A stretch of 64,000 nucleotides of DNA from Limonium bicolor. Lineage: Eukaryota; Streptophyta; Magnoliopsida; Caryophyllales; Plumbaginaceae. Every line of letters begins with the position of its first letter. Within the stretch, counting starts at the first letter, position 1. The notes beneath the pieces are model-generated. The model made no database searches. It had not been told where the DNA came from and worked only from the letters and a program-made list of their open reading frames with translations. The translations under genes were made by a program, and so were the position numbers. Below, piece after piece: positions 51,143 to 61,762 of this stretch. The stretch spans positions 284,655,873 through 284,719,872 of the forward strand of contig CM041776.1 in assembly GCA_023374045.1 (NCBI GenBank), given 5' to 3'.

Positions 51143-52342
51143 CTAACGAACCCACTTTCGGAAAGCTTTAACTTGTTCCAGCCTCTGTGATTGAGCTTCA
51201 GTTTCAGCATCCGATGCCTTGAGGTTTCTGTACAGGCCCTTATAGTACTGCAAAAACAGGGACTTGTAAACCCATTTATCAGCATGAAATCCATGCTCCT
51301 GCATAAGGTTAATAATCTCTAGCGCTCTCCCAAAGTAACCGCCTCGAATGAAACTAGACAGTAGCAACTCATATAGAACTTCACTTACGATCATATTAAT
51401 TATCATCATTATCATTATTATTATTCCCATAGCTCATGATACTCCCTTTCATATCACCCCACAGGATGGTAACTACCCGATGCATACCAATGGAGGAGTA
51501 GGCCCGTATAAGATAAGCAAATGTATAAGCTGTAGGCTGGATCTTTTTCATTGATTGCAGTTTTTTATATGCCTTCATTGCATCTTCTAGCATCTTAGCC
51601 TTGCAGAAGAAGTTGATGGTGGAATTGAGCTCATACGAGCACCTTGAACTTGACCCTTCCATTTCAATTCTGAGGCCAAACACTCCGCTAGTTCCTACTT
51701 CTCATCATTAGCTAATGGCGGTATAATAGCTGCTAAATCCACATAATAGCTTTTGTCTTCCAAACTTGAAACAAACTTTTCATCTGATGGGTTCAGAGCC
51801 AACCCTACTTGTCTCATTTGTTCTCTTAACACCTTGGCTTCCCTGACCATCTTTCCTCTGCAGTATGACAACAACAGAGACATATATATATCTTGGATGG
51901 GATGCAAATACCAGCCATCTCCTCCATGTCATCTATTATGTTGTGGGCAGTCTCCAACCAACCAACATAAATGCAAGCATTGATCAAATCATGACAAATA
52001 CTGCTGTTGTCTCCTGCTAACGACCCCAGAGACTTTTTCAATGTCAATAACAAGCTTAGGTAACTCGCTCATTCTTTCGCTTTTCTGGAATCTTATAATG
52101 ACTTGTGCCAACCCCTTGTTGTTAACGACAAGTCTCCTATTCTTGAGGGTAACAAACTCCTCTATACTTTCATCAAGAAGAACACCATCCTTTTCCTGCC
52201 GTTCTGGCATAATCTGAATCCAGAGCACTTTTTTTGGAGATGTGGGGAACTTAGAGGGACTATGGAAGTTCTTAAGCATTCTTGCTTACTATCAACAGGT
52301 CGAGAAGACCAACATCCATACATATCTGCTATAAGGCCGGAG
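51143..52342 (-). pseudogene. Pentatricopeptide repeat (PPR) gene relic with multiple frameshifts
   Basis: PPR proteins bind organelle RNAs. Consecutive minus-strand pieces, each in a different frame, read as one PPR protein: SIEEFVTLKNRRL, then ICHDLINACIYVGWLETAHN, then YMSLLLSYCRGKMVREAKVL, then STINFFCKAKMLEDAMKAYK with TAYTFAYLIRAYSSIGM, then SSFIRGGYFGRALEIINLMQ and the tail LKASDAETEAQSQRLEQV. At least four frame changes separate them: one at an A-run near 52030, one near 51910, one near 51690, and one at an ATT/AAT microsatellite near 51400. The C-terminal tail resembles the Arabidopsis At4g17616-type PPR protein from memory; a database search should confirm. The upstream end stops where a copia LTR begins at 52343. 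Confidence 0.78.
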
Positions 52343-52760
52343 TATTAGGATATAGATTATATGTCTGTGCTGTATGTAGTACATAATATAATGTTACACA
52401 TGTAGTAGGTCCCGGTTCACTCAGTAATTGGCCGCATAGTCATATATCTGTTATATATCTAGTCCCTCTTCTCACTGTATTACTGACATACATACATATT
52501 AATCACTGTAACTCTCGTTCTCTCAATAATGCAATACTACTCTTCTTCTTCTTGACTTGCGATTCAACAAAGCCTGATATGGTATCAGAAGTTCGTCGCC
52601 AACAATAAGCATTTCTGCATCCATGGCGAACGGAGATACAGGCGGAACCATTTCGCAGAACGAAGAAGACGAAGATCAGATTGATGATTCAAAGTTGCAA
52701 GAAAACCTAGCCGAGTTGAAACTCAACTACAATGACCCTTTATATCTTCATATTTTTTTT
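52343..52760 (+). mobile_element. Ty1/copia 5' end fragment: LTR, primer site and start of gag
   Basis: A 227-bp LTR-like block (52343-52569) starts TATTAGGATAT (TG decayed to TA) and ends GATTCAACA. TGGTATCAGA at 52580-52589 is the Met-tRNA primer site. An ATG at 52623 opens MANGDTGGTISQNEEDEDQI and reaches NYNDPLYLH, a typical copia gag N-terminus, after which homology is lost near 52760. The LTR differs from the one at 50677, so the two copia fragments are separate insertions. Confidence 0.75.
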
Positions 52761-52861
52761 AAAACCATTTGTTTGAAACCATTTAAACTTCATATATTAC
52801 TAGGACGTGATCCTGATCGGGAGAATCTCAGCCCAATTCACAAGCTACTTTGATGTTGAGA

Positions 52862-54345
52862 GGAACATGCTCCCCTGTTCAAACCAAAGTAGTGTTCAAA
52901 AACTGATTTCCCAGTTGACAAGCAAGCTTACAAGGATAATTATCATACTTGGCTACATCAGACATAAGTAGACTATGGAATCTAGAAGCCAAATGCTTAA
53001 TTTGGTTATATTCATCCAAAACTAACACATCGACACAAGTAGTTTCATTGGAAATAATCCTCCTGATCTGATCTTGCACAACATCCAAACATATGCCATG
53101 GATTCTCACTGATATAGCAAGTTCCATAACAATTCTGACTATTAAGATGTTGACCTGATGCACCTTGAAGGTGTTACTTAACTTCCTATTGAAAACCAAG
53201 GCTGGCTGGCCCGGAGAGTTCCTAATGATTCCTGCAATCATGATCTCGTCATTGATTATCTGACTGGTACTGATTTTCATCTGACCCAATGGAGGAGGAA
53301 TCCACTGCTGCCACAGTTGCTGGCTAGTCTCCCTGGAATTCATGTTTTTCTGATAAGCTACAACAAAATACTTAGGGAAAATTACATCGCCCACCCATGT
53401 GGTTTCCACAATTTTACATCAAGCAACTTTTTTAATATTTGATCAACTTAAAAGATGGTTAAATGATATCCAAATTTGATGAAACTTTACATGGACGATA
53501 TTAAAGTGTTATATTTTGGTAAAACGTGAAATCCAACGTTTTTTAAGCTCATATATGATCACGTTCATCGGGTCCCACGGATCATATATGAGCTTAAAAA
53601 ATGTTGGATTTCACGTTTTACCAAAATATAACACTTTAATATCGTCCATGTAAAGTTTCATCAAATTTGGATATCATTTAACCATCTTTTAAGTTGATCA
53701 AATATTAAAAAAGTTGCTTGATGTAAAATTGTGGAAACCACATGGGTGGGCAAAGTAATTTTTGAAACCTCGTGGGTGGGCTGTGTAATTTCGCCAAACG
53801 TCATGGGTGGGCGATGTAATTTTCCCAAATACTTATTATCATCAATAAGGCTCCACCAGGCAAATTCCCCATTGTACTTGGCTTTGTTCCTAGTAGCATA
53901 GATAACTAATGAGATATTAGCAATCTTTGACAGATTTCTAGCACTAATACCCATTGCAAATTGTTGAAACCAATCAAAAAGAGCTATATTTGTCGAAGGG
54001 GGAACATTGCTGATATCAACAACGTTATCCCAAGTGTTAGAGACAACACAACAATGAAAGAAACAGTGTCATTGTGTCTTTAATTATCCCCACACAAAAA
54101 AAAAGCAAATATGGTTGGCCTCCCAATCTTTTAGCTACATTATCCTGGCAAGGGATTTTTCACCATAAAAACTTCCACAAGTTAAGAATGACTCAGGGAC
54201 TGAACACATTGGAATCTATCTTGTTGCAAATGAAATCAATAGAATTGGAAGAAGATGAGCTATCCCTGACTCATTATTCTGCAGGAAGGTATAAGCAGAC
54301 TTGACTAAATGCTTATTCCCCTTGGTAAGCTTCCACACAATCTGT
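52862..54345 (-). pseudogene. LINE (L1-type) ORF2 relic: zinc-knuckle region and RNase H-like domain
   Basis: On the minus strand RQIVWKLTKGNKHLVKSAY (from about 54345), FHCCVVSNTWDNV and ATRNKAKYNGEF match the region after reverse transcriptase in plant LINE proteins. The RNase H-like part follows: WQQWIPPPLGQMKI, then a decayed acidic core, then VAKYDNYPCKLACQLGNQ near 52900. Stops and frameshifts lie between the first two blocks (54050-54250), and the acidic residues expected after KI are missing, so it is dead. A hairpin MITE at 53375-53826 interrupts it. The reverse transcriptase itself is absent. Confidence 0.72.
53375..53826. mobile_element. Mutator-type foldback MITE, 452 bp, 9-bp target duplication
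   Basis: AAATACTTA is repeated at 53366-53374 and 53827-53835, and nine bases is the Mutator-type duplication size. The ends are GGGAAAATTACATCGCCCA and its inverse. Nearly the whole element is an inverted repeat: the left arm (about 53380-53565) pairs with the right arm (about 53580-53755) around a short loop at TCACGTTCATCGGGTCCCA. The right end carries extra tandem copies of a GTGGGCGATGTAATTTT-like block, so it is longer than the left. It splits the LINE relic. Confidence 0.92.
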
Positions 54346-55576
54346 CTTGATCTGATAGGTTGATAGAAATAGAAGAGAAAACATGGACTTAGTCACATTT
54401 GAAAGAATCGCAACACATTTAAATTTCACTTTTTTACCATTTCATAATTCAATTTCCGTTAGAGTTGCTTTTGTTTAGTCTTGTCTTTCCTCATCACTTT
54501 TGATTATTTTCTAAGAAAATTATATATGTTCAAAAAATGGAATATATATATTGGCATACAACTTCTGGTACGAATGCTGATATGTTGATAGTTACCCAAC
54601 CAAACATATATTTTAAACGATATTTCAAGATTGTTACATAAATCCATCTCCTTTAACGTATAACATATCAACATTTCACCAATTGACCTTAATTGAAACA
54701 CATTCAACTGAAGAAGTACGAGAAAATTGATGTGCTTCGCTTTTTGAAGAGAAGGCAATTGCCCCTTAAAAATGAACAAGATAAAACAGGGGGAATAAAG
54801 AGAGGAATTCAGAAATCAAACAGACTTGGTAAGCATGTCACTTGTAAGTTGTATCAATAATTAGTAAAATATATTGGAGAATAATCTGAACACAGTGACC
54901 ACACCATGTTGACCACGCTGACAACCAAAACAAGGAAGCAATAACACACAGGGATCACAGCACTTAAATTGGATACTACAGTACCATTGAAGTTTACCCT
55001 ATATACTTCCCTGCAAGCAAGCGAACGCTGCAGCAGTTACTTGCGAACTTAAACCGAGCCCACCTAATGCTCTAACAAGAAACAGGAGGCCACCCAAAAC
55101 TCAAAGGCAAAGAAAAAAAAAGGATGTCTTAATAATACCAATTCATCAACTGAAGTTACATGTACAAAACTGTTGATGGGTTCAGCTGGGATGTTGAACA
55201 ATTTTAGACTACTGGTACAAAGGCCATATAGCCAATTAAGGAAAAGGACTAAACCAACTTTATGACGAGCCAAAAAAGGTATCTGGCTGGTCCGTCGTAT
55301 GCTTCTACTGCTTCGACTATAAGTTATACAAGCATGATGAGGCAGTAAATTTAGGCTACAACAAGAAGATGAAAAGTAAGCAATTATGAGTACGCCTAGA
55401 TCCTAAGTTCTCCAACTTTCTTGGGTGATGGCATCCTTATTCCAAAATCTCTGTAAAAAAGAAGGAGCTGGTCAGTTTAACCTACTTATAAGCAGCAGAT
55501 ACATGCATACCTACATCTACATGTATGGTATGTGCTATGCCTACCTGGAAGGAAGAAAGAAGAAGACATTGATCTG
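54346..55576. other. Spacer and presumed 3' untranslated region of Elongin C
   Basis: No frame here resembles a known protein. The part next to 55576 is probably the 3' untranslated region of the minus-strand Elongin C gene, but its end cannot be placed. The 91-codon frame at 54504-54779 is unremarkable. Confidence 0.4.
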
Positions 55577-56603
55577 TCAAGTATGGAGATAATTGGCAGC
55601 CATCATCAGCTCCAGTGTCAGTTCAGGTTCAATGTGGAATTCAGTTTCCTTTCCACTGTCAGAAGAAACTCAGGTAAATTTACATGAGGACAAGATCAAG
55701 GCAAGAAAAAAAAAGGTAGATGATCCTCTTAGCCAACAGAGTAAAAGTAAGCACCGAGCTCAGAAACATAACTAAATGCAGATGAGGTGCGGGACAGAAA
55801 CATGTTTACGCTGGGCACATACGAGTGTTCCAATAGACCTAGCAATGGAACAAAATCTATTCCATCGTGTGTGTAAATAAATGTACTAAAGTAGGTAAAA
55901 TGTTCATCAGATGCTAGTCTTGTGTAACAGCTTTTAGCTACTGGCTGTGAGAAGGTATTCACACAACCCAAGACACCCATCTAACACCGAAAGATTCAAC
56001 TACTCCATATAACTACAAACTTCATGGGCTATGAACAGAACACGAACATAAGAAAAGAATAGCAATACACTGGAAGGTCTTGAAGCTCGACACAAATGAA
56101 TGCACAGCAGGGGCTGGATGAGGGATGAGAGATGGAAGATAGAGAGATCACGAAACCTGGCGTATTGAAGAGACCAGTAAAAATACTGACAAATCTTTTC
56201 GAGTATGGTAGTGCTGATTTCAGGAAATGTAACTTCTCCAAGCTCAGCTTCGGCAAAACCACCTGTTGACGACGTACAATTAATTTCCCAATTAATCGCA
56301 GCTGAACGACGATCTTCTCTACCCCCGCCAAATTCCAGGCCAAGTATCCTCTTATTTTTTTTCCGCTAGCAATTAACTGAATTCACAATATACTATCGTT
56401 TGTGCAGCTACAAATTCTCTGATCCAATTGATGGTCAATGAAACCCTAATTTCCTCTCGTTTGTTAAAAAAAAAAAACGGAATGAAACCTGGAGAAGTGA
56501 GCATGTTGCGAATAGTCTGGGACACCATGGCGGCTTTCTTGTCAATGATGAATTCGAATCCTTCAGCACTAATCAGTTTCACGGTGTCTTCCTTCCTCGC
56601 CAT
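55577..56603 (-). CDS. ELOC: Elongin C, three exons, intact
   Basis: Elongin C is a small SKP1-fold (BTB/POZ) protein, an adaptor in transcription elongation complexes and cullin-based ubiquitin ligases in other eukaryotes. CDS exons on the minus strand are 56603-56489, 56262-56157 and 55655-55577, with GT-AG introns; they sum to 300 bases, 99 residues plus TGA. Exon 1 reads MARKEDTVKLISAEGFEFII and MVSQTIRNMLTSP; exon 2 GGFAEAELGEVTFPEISTT and LEKICQYFYWSLQYA; exon 3 GKETEFHIEPELTLELMMAA ending NYLHT. All phases agree and the family is conserved along its whole length. The start is the ATG before ARKEDTV: an upstream in-frame extension to 56699 has no family counterpart and is probably leader. 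The gene sits between decayed neighbours but shows no lesion. Confidence 0.95.
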
Positions 56604-57660
56604 CGGCGCTTTTCTTACGTCGGTCACACCCGGTCTTTCGGTCGTTCCTTCCCTCCAACTCGATGGATCGATTGGTTTGTCTCCGCAATTTAACTGCAAC
56701 GGTAGAAACGCTAATCCGCGTTTCGTGTAACTTTACCCTCGCCGTACGTTACAGAGTGCATTTGCCATAGGAGTTTGAATCATTCTAGTAGATTAATCTT
56801 ATTTATCAAAAGCTAAAAACCATATGTTTGATAAAAAAAAAAACCATATGTTTGATAAAAAAAACCATATGTCAATCTGAATCTGTAATTGAATACTATT
56901 TTGACATGGCAAGTTAACATTTGTTAACTATAGTGAGATTAATCAAAACACAGCACTATAGTTATCTTTGATTATATTTAAAAATTATACAATTGTAAAA
57001 GTATAGATTTTATAAACTTTGACTATATTTAAAATTGTATAGTTTGTATAGTGTAAAAGTACAGATTTTATAAACATGTTTGTACAGTTCTGGGCTATAT
57101 CATATATAACTATTCACCTACCACTATTGCAATTTATAACATTGCAAAATGAGTTAAACAGTACATTTTGTATAAAATTGTACAAGCATGTGTTGCTATA
57201 AGAGTTTTTAACTCATTTTAATAATATCATAATTCAATATATAACTTTACATATACATCCGTACAGTTTTTATTTACTAATTATATAGCTTTTATCGAAC
57301 AAATGTACATGTATGTAGCCATCTATATATAGCTACATTTGGATGTAGCCAAGAAATTACCTTTTATGTAGATAATATGCTCTAATGTACACATATGTGA
57401 TAATTCTAATTTGTATTTTAAGGGCAAATTCGATGCCACGGGTGGCCTGCACCCAGTTAGGAGTGAGATAGTGATTTGACAGTCCTAGTTAGCTACTAAC
57501 TGGACAATTTGCTGATTGGGCTACCTTTTTATTATATTAATTTTAAATGATTACAAATTTTAATATATAAATCCAAAATGAAAAAAAAAATTGTTCACCC
57601 AAATTCAAGCTCTTCAAAACAAGACCAGTCATTGATATGTTTTGACAATTTTAATAAAAA
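56604..57660. other. Elongin C promoter side and AT-rich spacer
   Basis: The first 150 bases are GC-richer and probably hold the leader and core promoter of the minus-strand gene. About 56817-56875 contains three tandem copies of an ACCATATG(TTTGATAAAA) unit. The remainder is AT-rich, with repeated TATAGATTTTATAAAC-like phrases, and has no coding signal. Confidence 0.45.
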
Positions 57661-58080
57661 GGAATTTTCACCAAATACCACTGAGTTTTGTTTAATTCAC
57701 GATATACAACTGTGTTTTTAAAATTACACAGGATAACATTAAGTTTTTACTTATTTCATCAGATAACACTCTGTCTCATATTTTGTTAAATGTTCCATTA
57801 ATATCTCTAGAAAAAAGACTAAAATACCCATATAAATAGTTAAATAAAAGTGGTGTCTTATGAAATTTATCAGTATGACAAATTACTTTCAAGTTATTAA
57901 TTAATAACAGGGGTAGTTTAGTCATTTTCCTGGAATATTGACAGAGCATTTAACAAAATATGAGACAGAGTGTTATCTGGTGAAATAAGTAAAAACTTAG
58001 TGCTATCCTGTGTAATTTTAAAAACATAGTGGTATATCGTGAATTAAGCAAAAACTCAGTGGTATTTGGTGAAATTTCCC
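57661..58080. mobile_element. Mutator-type foldback MITE, 420 bp, 9-bp target duplication
   Basis: TAATAAAAA is repeated exactly at 57652-57660 and 58081-58089. The ends GGAATTTTCACCAAATACCA and TGGTATTTGGTGAAATTTCCC face each other, and the arms (57661-57795 and about 57945-58080) are long inverted repeats around a unique centre of roughly 150 bases. It shares the architecture of 53375-53826 but not its sequence. Confidence 0.92.
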
Positions 58081-59285
58081 TAATAAAAAATATTTTTACA
58101 TGTATACAATGATACACTAAAATGAAGATATGTTTCATTAATTTTGCATTATGATTCATTAAAATTGATATTATGATTCATTAACTAATAAGTGATTAAT
58201 TAGATAGTTGTAGCAGAAATATGTGACTATCTCTACCTAGGCAATGTACCTATCGTTTGCGAATAGTGAATTAAGTGGGGGTTGTCGATCTCATGGACCT
58301 CATTCAATCAATTGACAATTTATTAACTAACTAAGAAACTAAACTAGGGAAACAGAAAATGTCACTGACTCAACAAACTAACATAAAATAGTAAAACAGT
58401 AAAAATAAGCTAAATAAAGAAATAGAGATTGAAACTCTTAAATCTAAAAAAGCACTCCGGATTATTCTGTAAACCTTTACTTTATTAATCTATTAATAAA
58501 CTCTCCCCTAATTCTACAATAAACTAAGGAATCCATTGACCAGTCCTTGTACAACGAATCCTAACTGGCAGAAGTAACAAGCCGCAAACCATGCCCAAGT
58601 CAATTCTAACCAATCGCTTTATAATCAATTCATATTGGATACAAATTAACCTATATGCAAATCATGCTTCTACTTGTTAATCCGGTTTAACTTCTTATGT
58701 CTTGTTAAATCTCAGTGCCGCATTTTGATTAGAAAACTACAAATATAGCTTTAATAATTGATCAGAAATTAAAGCACATGAAGAACTGAAATTAAACTAT
58801 TGCATTATTGAATTAGTGAAAAGATTACAAAATAAATCCAGGGAGCTAAACTAACTACTCAAACATAAATGTAAAAATAACAAAAATAGCAGAGAAAAAC
58901 ATTAAGCGAAATAAGAGGAAGGGTGGAGAAAACTCCAGTTAGCAAGTTGACTCTAGCTCCCCGCTCCGACTTCGTCTTCACGTTGATCCTTCGATAGAAA
59001 TAATATGTAACAATAATAATATGCGGTAGTGGTGGTGGACTGATGTGGTAATAGTGGTGGTGGTGGTGGTGGTGCGGTGAAGATGAACGTGATGGTGGTG
59101 TGGAGTGGTGGTGTTGATGACGATGGTGTACGGTGGTGGTACGTGAGAAAAGAAAGAGAGGCGCTAGCCCCTTGCTGGGCGTGAATTTTCTGCAACCCTA
59201 GCATGTTTATATATAGGCAGCGATCGATTGTAATTATTTTTATCTTCTCATTTTGATAGAATGTCGCGTCTAGAATTGCTTTGTC
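58081..59285. other. Unclassified repeat-like DNA with a TGG microsatellite
   Basis: From 58200 the base composition and phrases such as GTGGGGGTTGTCGATCTC suggest retroelement or other transposon noncoding DNA. A (TGG)n-like tract at about 59028-59140 underlies a proline- and threonine-rich minus-strand frame (58953-59204), which I do not believe is a gene. No terminal repeats were found. Confidence 0.35.
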
Positions 59286-59317
59286 GTTTGCGTCAGGACT
59301 TGTGTGCGGGTGAGCAA

Positions 59318-59690
59318 GTCCGGACTTTGTAATGTCCGCGCGAGTTTCTTCTATTTGAAGTGTCCGGACATGCGTCTGAGTATTAAGTCCGGACGCGTTT
59401 GTGTGACGTCCGACTCACATGTCTGGACGGAATTCTACAATAAGTTTTCTGAGGCGTCCGGACATGCGTCCTACTCTAACGTCCGGAAAGCTGGCCCGGA
59501 CAAGAATATATAAGTCAATATCTGCAAAATCTTCAATCGTGGTTGTAAATATTTTTGACTTGTCCGGGTAGGAAGTTTGGACAGCTGACCCGGACACTTG
59601 AAACATTCAAAATATAGTATTTTTGAGCTGTCCTAACCTGTGTTTGGGTGGAAAATTCGAACAGGAAAGGTATGTCCGGACAGCTCACCC
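59318..59690. repeat. TCCGGA-type inverted repeat cluster
   Basis: GTCCGGAC or close variants occur at about 59318, 59362, 59387, 59456, 59481, 59588 and 59672. GTCCGGACATGCGTC recurs with a 94-base spacing (59362 and 59456). GTCCGGAC is itself a palindrome and units alternate with GGCCCGGAC-like variants. It resembles the arrays in the two gypsy LTR families but is less regular. Confidence 0.7.
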
Positions 59691-60799
59691 GGACAAAAGA
59701 CAATTCAGCAATCCATCATAAACAGGCTCTAGATTCTTCGTTTGGACTCCGTTTTACTCCCCAATTGCTATGTTGCGAAGCTAGTGAAGTGAAGAATGCA
59801 ATCCCATGACTTTTACCTGCATTTAACACATAAAATGTATCAGTTCACATCAAAACATAAATTTAAGGAAAAACATATGATAAGTGAGAAATATGGCATG
59901 ACTTGTTATCAAAATAGGAAGAATTATAACCCTAAAAGTAGATATATTTCACACTTATCAATAGCTTACTTCGGAACCGATAAAAATCATTATTGTTTTG
60001 TAGTGTATTACATAGTGCGTACATATTAGAACAAACTGAGTGTTACACATACATACACACTGGATCGATCTGCTGTACCACCGCCACTAGCACTAGCTAA
60101 GGTGATACTGATATTGATGGAAGTGGTTAACAACAAATTATAAGTACTTCATCCAACATGCACAGACACATATAAGATAAAAAGCCACGCCAGCAGCAGG
60201 AACAGCAACATCAACAGCTGTACTCAATTCACTGCCAAAGACAGTCGATAACGAAAATGATTAGATAGCTTAGAAGAAGTGGAGGTGGGGAAGATCTTTC
60301 AAAACGTACGGTCCCAAACTTCATTACTACTACATTCGTTTAGTGGACAATTCTAGCGTGGACGAGCGGGCGGGCCGCAGTACAATACCAAATCATCTCT
60401 TTTATTTATTCTTATGTAAAGATAATATATGTAGATGTACGAATGAGGTGTATTTATACTATTCTATGGTGTGGTCCCTTTATAGCTACGTCCTAGCTAC
60501 CTCTTCTAAATGAACCACACATATTTGATTGTTTTATTTTCTTTACATTTTTGGGTAACTTTTAGGTCACAAGGCACTATTCATGACCATTTTTCCATAT
60601 TATACATACCAAATCATACTTCTCCACAACCATGATAACAATGATTGTTAAAGATTGATTAGGAAATTCTGTTCCTCCGTTTGTCACCACTTTGTAACGA
60701 TTTCCCACACACACATATATATATATAACAACAACCACAACCAGAAGAAATATGATGAAAAAAGGTCTAGATCTATGATCTATCCTTAAGAAACACAAA
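59691..60799. other. Intergenic, no gene seen
   Basis: Mostly AT-rich. The 77-codon frame at 59796-60029 has no recognisable motif. A TATATATATA run lies near 60715. Confidence 0.45.
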
Positions 60800-60935
60800 A
60801 AAGTGAAAGTGCTCTCATCTTACATGTTCCTTCCACTCATCAATATGCTGATATTTTTACCAAGGGATTACCTTTTGTCTTATTCAATGAATTTAGAGAT
60901 TGTCTCAACCTTTCCATCCCTCCAGTTGTTATTAT
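60800..60935 (+). mobile_element. Ty1/copia fragment: end of RNase H domain
   Basis: The plus strand from 60823 reads HVPSTHQYADIFTKGLPFVL then FNEFRDCLNL, the conserved tail of copia polyproteins (QxADIFTKGLP). No LTR, purine tract or further coding sequence is recognisable on either side, so this is an isolated relic, unrelated in orientation to the copia element at 61533. Confidence 0.7.
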
Positions 60936-61078
60936 GGGGAATGATAGAAATATACATCTATTATGATTACCTTCCATGAATATCCCACTTGTATATGTAT
61001 GTATACCTCCCATATATATATATATACTATGATAATAAAATGTAAGAAGGGGAGGTTGAAAATTCTTTTATATTAGCA

Positions 61079-61297
61079 TTAAGAAGGTAGGCAGTAATTA
61101 ATTAGAAGTGAAAACAGCAGGCTGATGATGAGGGTATATGCATCCAGCTCTTTGAATCTGGTCTGGTAAACCTTGGATATGAAGACAGTGGCTTCGCTGT
61201 CAATTCCTGGTTCTGCTACCCAACTCCCTTTATCATGGTTTCTGATGTACACCCGTGTTGTCGTTCTGGACGCTGTCCGCCGCCCTGATGCCGCCAT
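61079..61297 (-). CDS. Possible small protein of unknown function (72 residues)
   Basis: From the ATG at 61297 the frame reads MAASGRRTASRTTTRVYIRN, then DKGSWVAEPGIDSEATVFIS, and ends in a hydrophobic segment (LIISLLFSLLINYCL) before the stop. The composition (basic start, mixed middle, possible C-terminal membrane helix) looks protein-like. A second ATG frame, 61418-61233 (61 codons, MGSTCCGSVSSSG, a possible lipidation start), overlaps it in another frame. Either could be the real one, or the two could be one gene broken by a frameshift. I do not recognise the family. A copia LTR lies 115 bases upstream of the longer candidate start. Confidence 0.3.
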   Translation of the reverse strand: MAASGRRTASRTTTRVYIRNHDKGSWVAEPGIDSEATVFISKVYQTRFKELDAYTLIISLLFSLLINYCLPS

Positions 61298-61532
61298 CAG
61301 ATGCTCCTTCTGCCCTCGCCGTTGGTTGACTGTCCTTAGTAGGGGTAGTAGTAGTTGAAGTTGAAGTGCATGTACGTGTACCACTGCTACTAACACTACC
61401 ACAGCACGTGCTCCCCATGGATATTGGTTCGTGGTTACTCTCTCTGATTGAACTATAGATAAGCTAATAGTTAGTGTCAATGTTTAATTTGACTGTGTTT
61501 GGTTTTATGGATGAGGCTTCAGCCCATTTATA

Positions 61533-61762
61533 TGTTGGGAGAAATAGAAGATAGATGAAGAGGAAGTAAATATGTGTGATTGATGTCTCATGTAACGCTT
61601 ACAACAACACCTTCCTTATATAGTAGTAGCAAATGACTCTTGGATGCTACTCTTTGTAAGGATGTGATCTACACAGAGATACAACTCTACAAACATAACT
61701 CTTGAATATAGACTGACCTTTGAATAACCAACAACTATTGAACATTAAGTTATATTTTTACA
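61533..61762 (-). mobile_element. 3' LTR (230 bp) of the copia element at the right edge
   Basis: In element orientation it starts TGTAAAAATATAAC at 61762, just after the purine tract TTAAGGGGGAG (61763-61773), and ends TTTCTCCCAACA at 61533. It includes a TATATAAGG motif that may be the element's own promoter. The five bases beyond (61528-61532, TTATA) would be one copy of the target duplication; the partner lies beyond the window. Confidence 0.8.

Noticed and set aside
56428..56730. 100-codon plus-strand frame over Elongin C exon 1
   Set aside because: Antisense shadow of the real exon and leader.
58953..59204. Proline- and threonine-rich 83-codon minus-strand frame
   Set aside because: It is a translation of the TGG-type microsatellite and flanks, with no family resemblance.
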